Positions 57,773 through 57,851 of a DNA stretch of 57,851 nt are shown piece by piece. The notes under the pieces are model-generated. The model saw only the letters and a list, made by a program, of their open reading frames with translations, did no database searches and was not told the origin of the DNA. Position 1 is the first letter of the stretch; each line of letters begins with the position of its first letter. The DNA comes from Phycisphaeraceae bacterium (GTDB lineage Bacteria; Planctomycetota; Phycisphaerae; Phycisphaerales; Phycisphaeraceae), in contig PAIY01000158.1 in NCBI GenBank assembly GCA_002704825.1, forward strand, positions 1 to 57,851. The letters run 5' to 3'. Both the position numbers and the translations under genes were made by a program.

Positions 57773-57851
57773 GCAGTGTCGTCACAAGACATCCAGCCAT
57801 ATTGCCAAACATCGAATTCTCGCGGCAACTAAAAATGATGTGTCTCGCTTG

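Larger units (their letters stand above)
57101..57851. other. Gene-poor right end with a hairpin and a MITE-like element
   Basis: About 750 bp. It holds one possible 32-codon gene (57286-57384), a bidirectional-looking hairpin (57500-57533), a family-G half-element (57568-57602) and a complete family-C element (57612-57772). No larger gene is supported before the window ends. Confidence 0.55.

Overview
The window reads as a chromosomal segment of a free-living, motile, Gram-negative-type bacterium. The best guess is Planctomycetota, class Phycisphaerae. This is inference from gene content and style, since there is no rRNA or tRNA to place it. Supporting content is an XrtA/PEP-CTERM-type polysaccharide cluster, split glycine decarboxylase, FapA/CheX/MCP/YjfB motility and chemotaxis genes, several secreted helical-repeat proteins, an ExbB/ExbD-type motor and a bacterial SET protein. 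GC content is moderate, and two AT-richer genes at 24.2-25.7 kb look foreign. No CRISPR array, complete insertion sequence, prophage, rRNA or tRNA was seen.

Layout. 0-6.4 kb: a MoaD/ThiS-type sulfur carrier divergent from an Rrf2 regulator, a cheX-fapA pair, argC, an hsp20 gene with a sigma-54-like promoter, and a Cof-type HAD phosphatase. 6.9-18.9 kb: mutS, priA, two tandem secreted helical-repeat proteins, a sugar isomerase-like TIM barrel, an orphan LuxR-type protein with a broken receiver domain, trmB and a PrcB-like lipoprotein. 19.4-26.7 kb: a Wzz-like chain-length protein, an XrtA-type AAA ATPase, a tyrosine-kinase-like protein with a damaged P-loop, a TIGR03087-type glycosyltransferase and, after two foreign-looking genes, a DUF3473-type polysaccharide deacetylase. 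26.8-38.8 kb: pyruvate kinase, a PilZ protein, a 1021-residue glycosidase-like protein, two tandem chemoreceptors, an RNase HII-like protein and a sugar-nucleotide epimerase.

39.2-44.6 kb is the most interesting block: TPR protein, ExbB, ExbD, ExbD and a von Willebrand A (vWA) protein. The vWA protein carries a TonB-like transmembrane helix with the S-x3-H-x6-L-x3-T pattern, so it appears to fill the TonB slot of a proton-driven motor. 44.9-57.4 kb: gcvPB/gcvPA, a solitary nuoH, an HDOD-GGDEF protein, RNase D, an unknown lipoprotein, an N-carbamoylputrescine amidase-like hydrolase, YjfB, a SET protein and small hypotheticals.

A second theme is the density of dispersed imperfect palindromes. 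At least six families occupy intergenic spaces, and some lie inside operons (EPS cluster, Exb-vWA cluster) or enter the 5' end of a reading frame. One family has extended copies of about 160-185 bp with terminal inverted repeats and looks like a MITE. A third theme is that several genes (argC, priA, the epimerase, probably trmB and pyruvate kinase) have a -10-like element 6-9 nt before the start codon and no Shine-Dalgarno sequence, which suggests leaderless transcripts.
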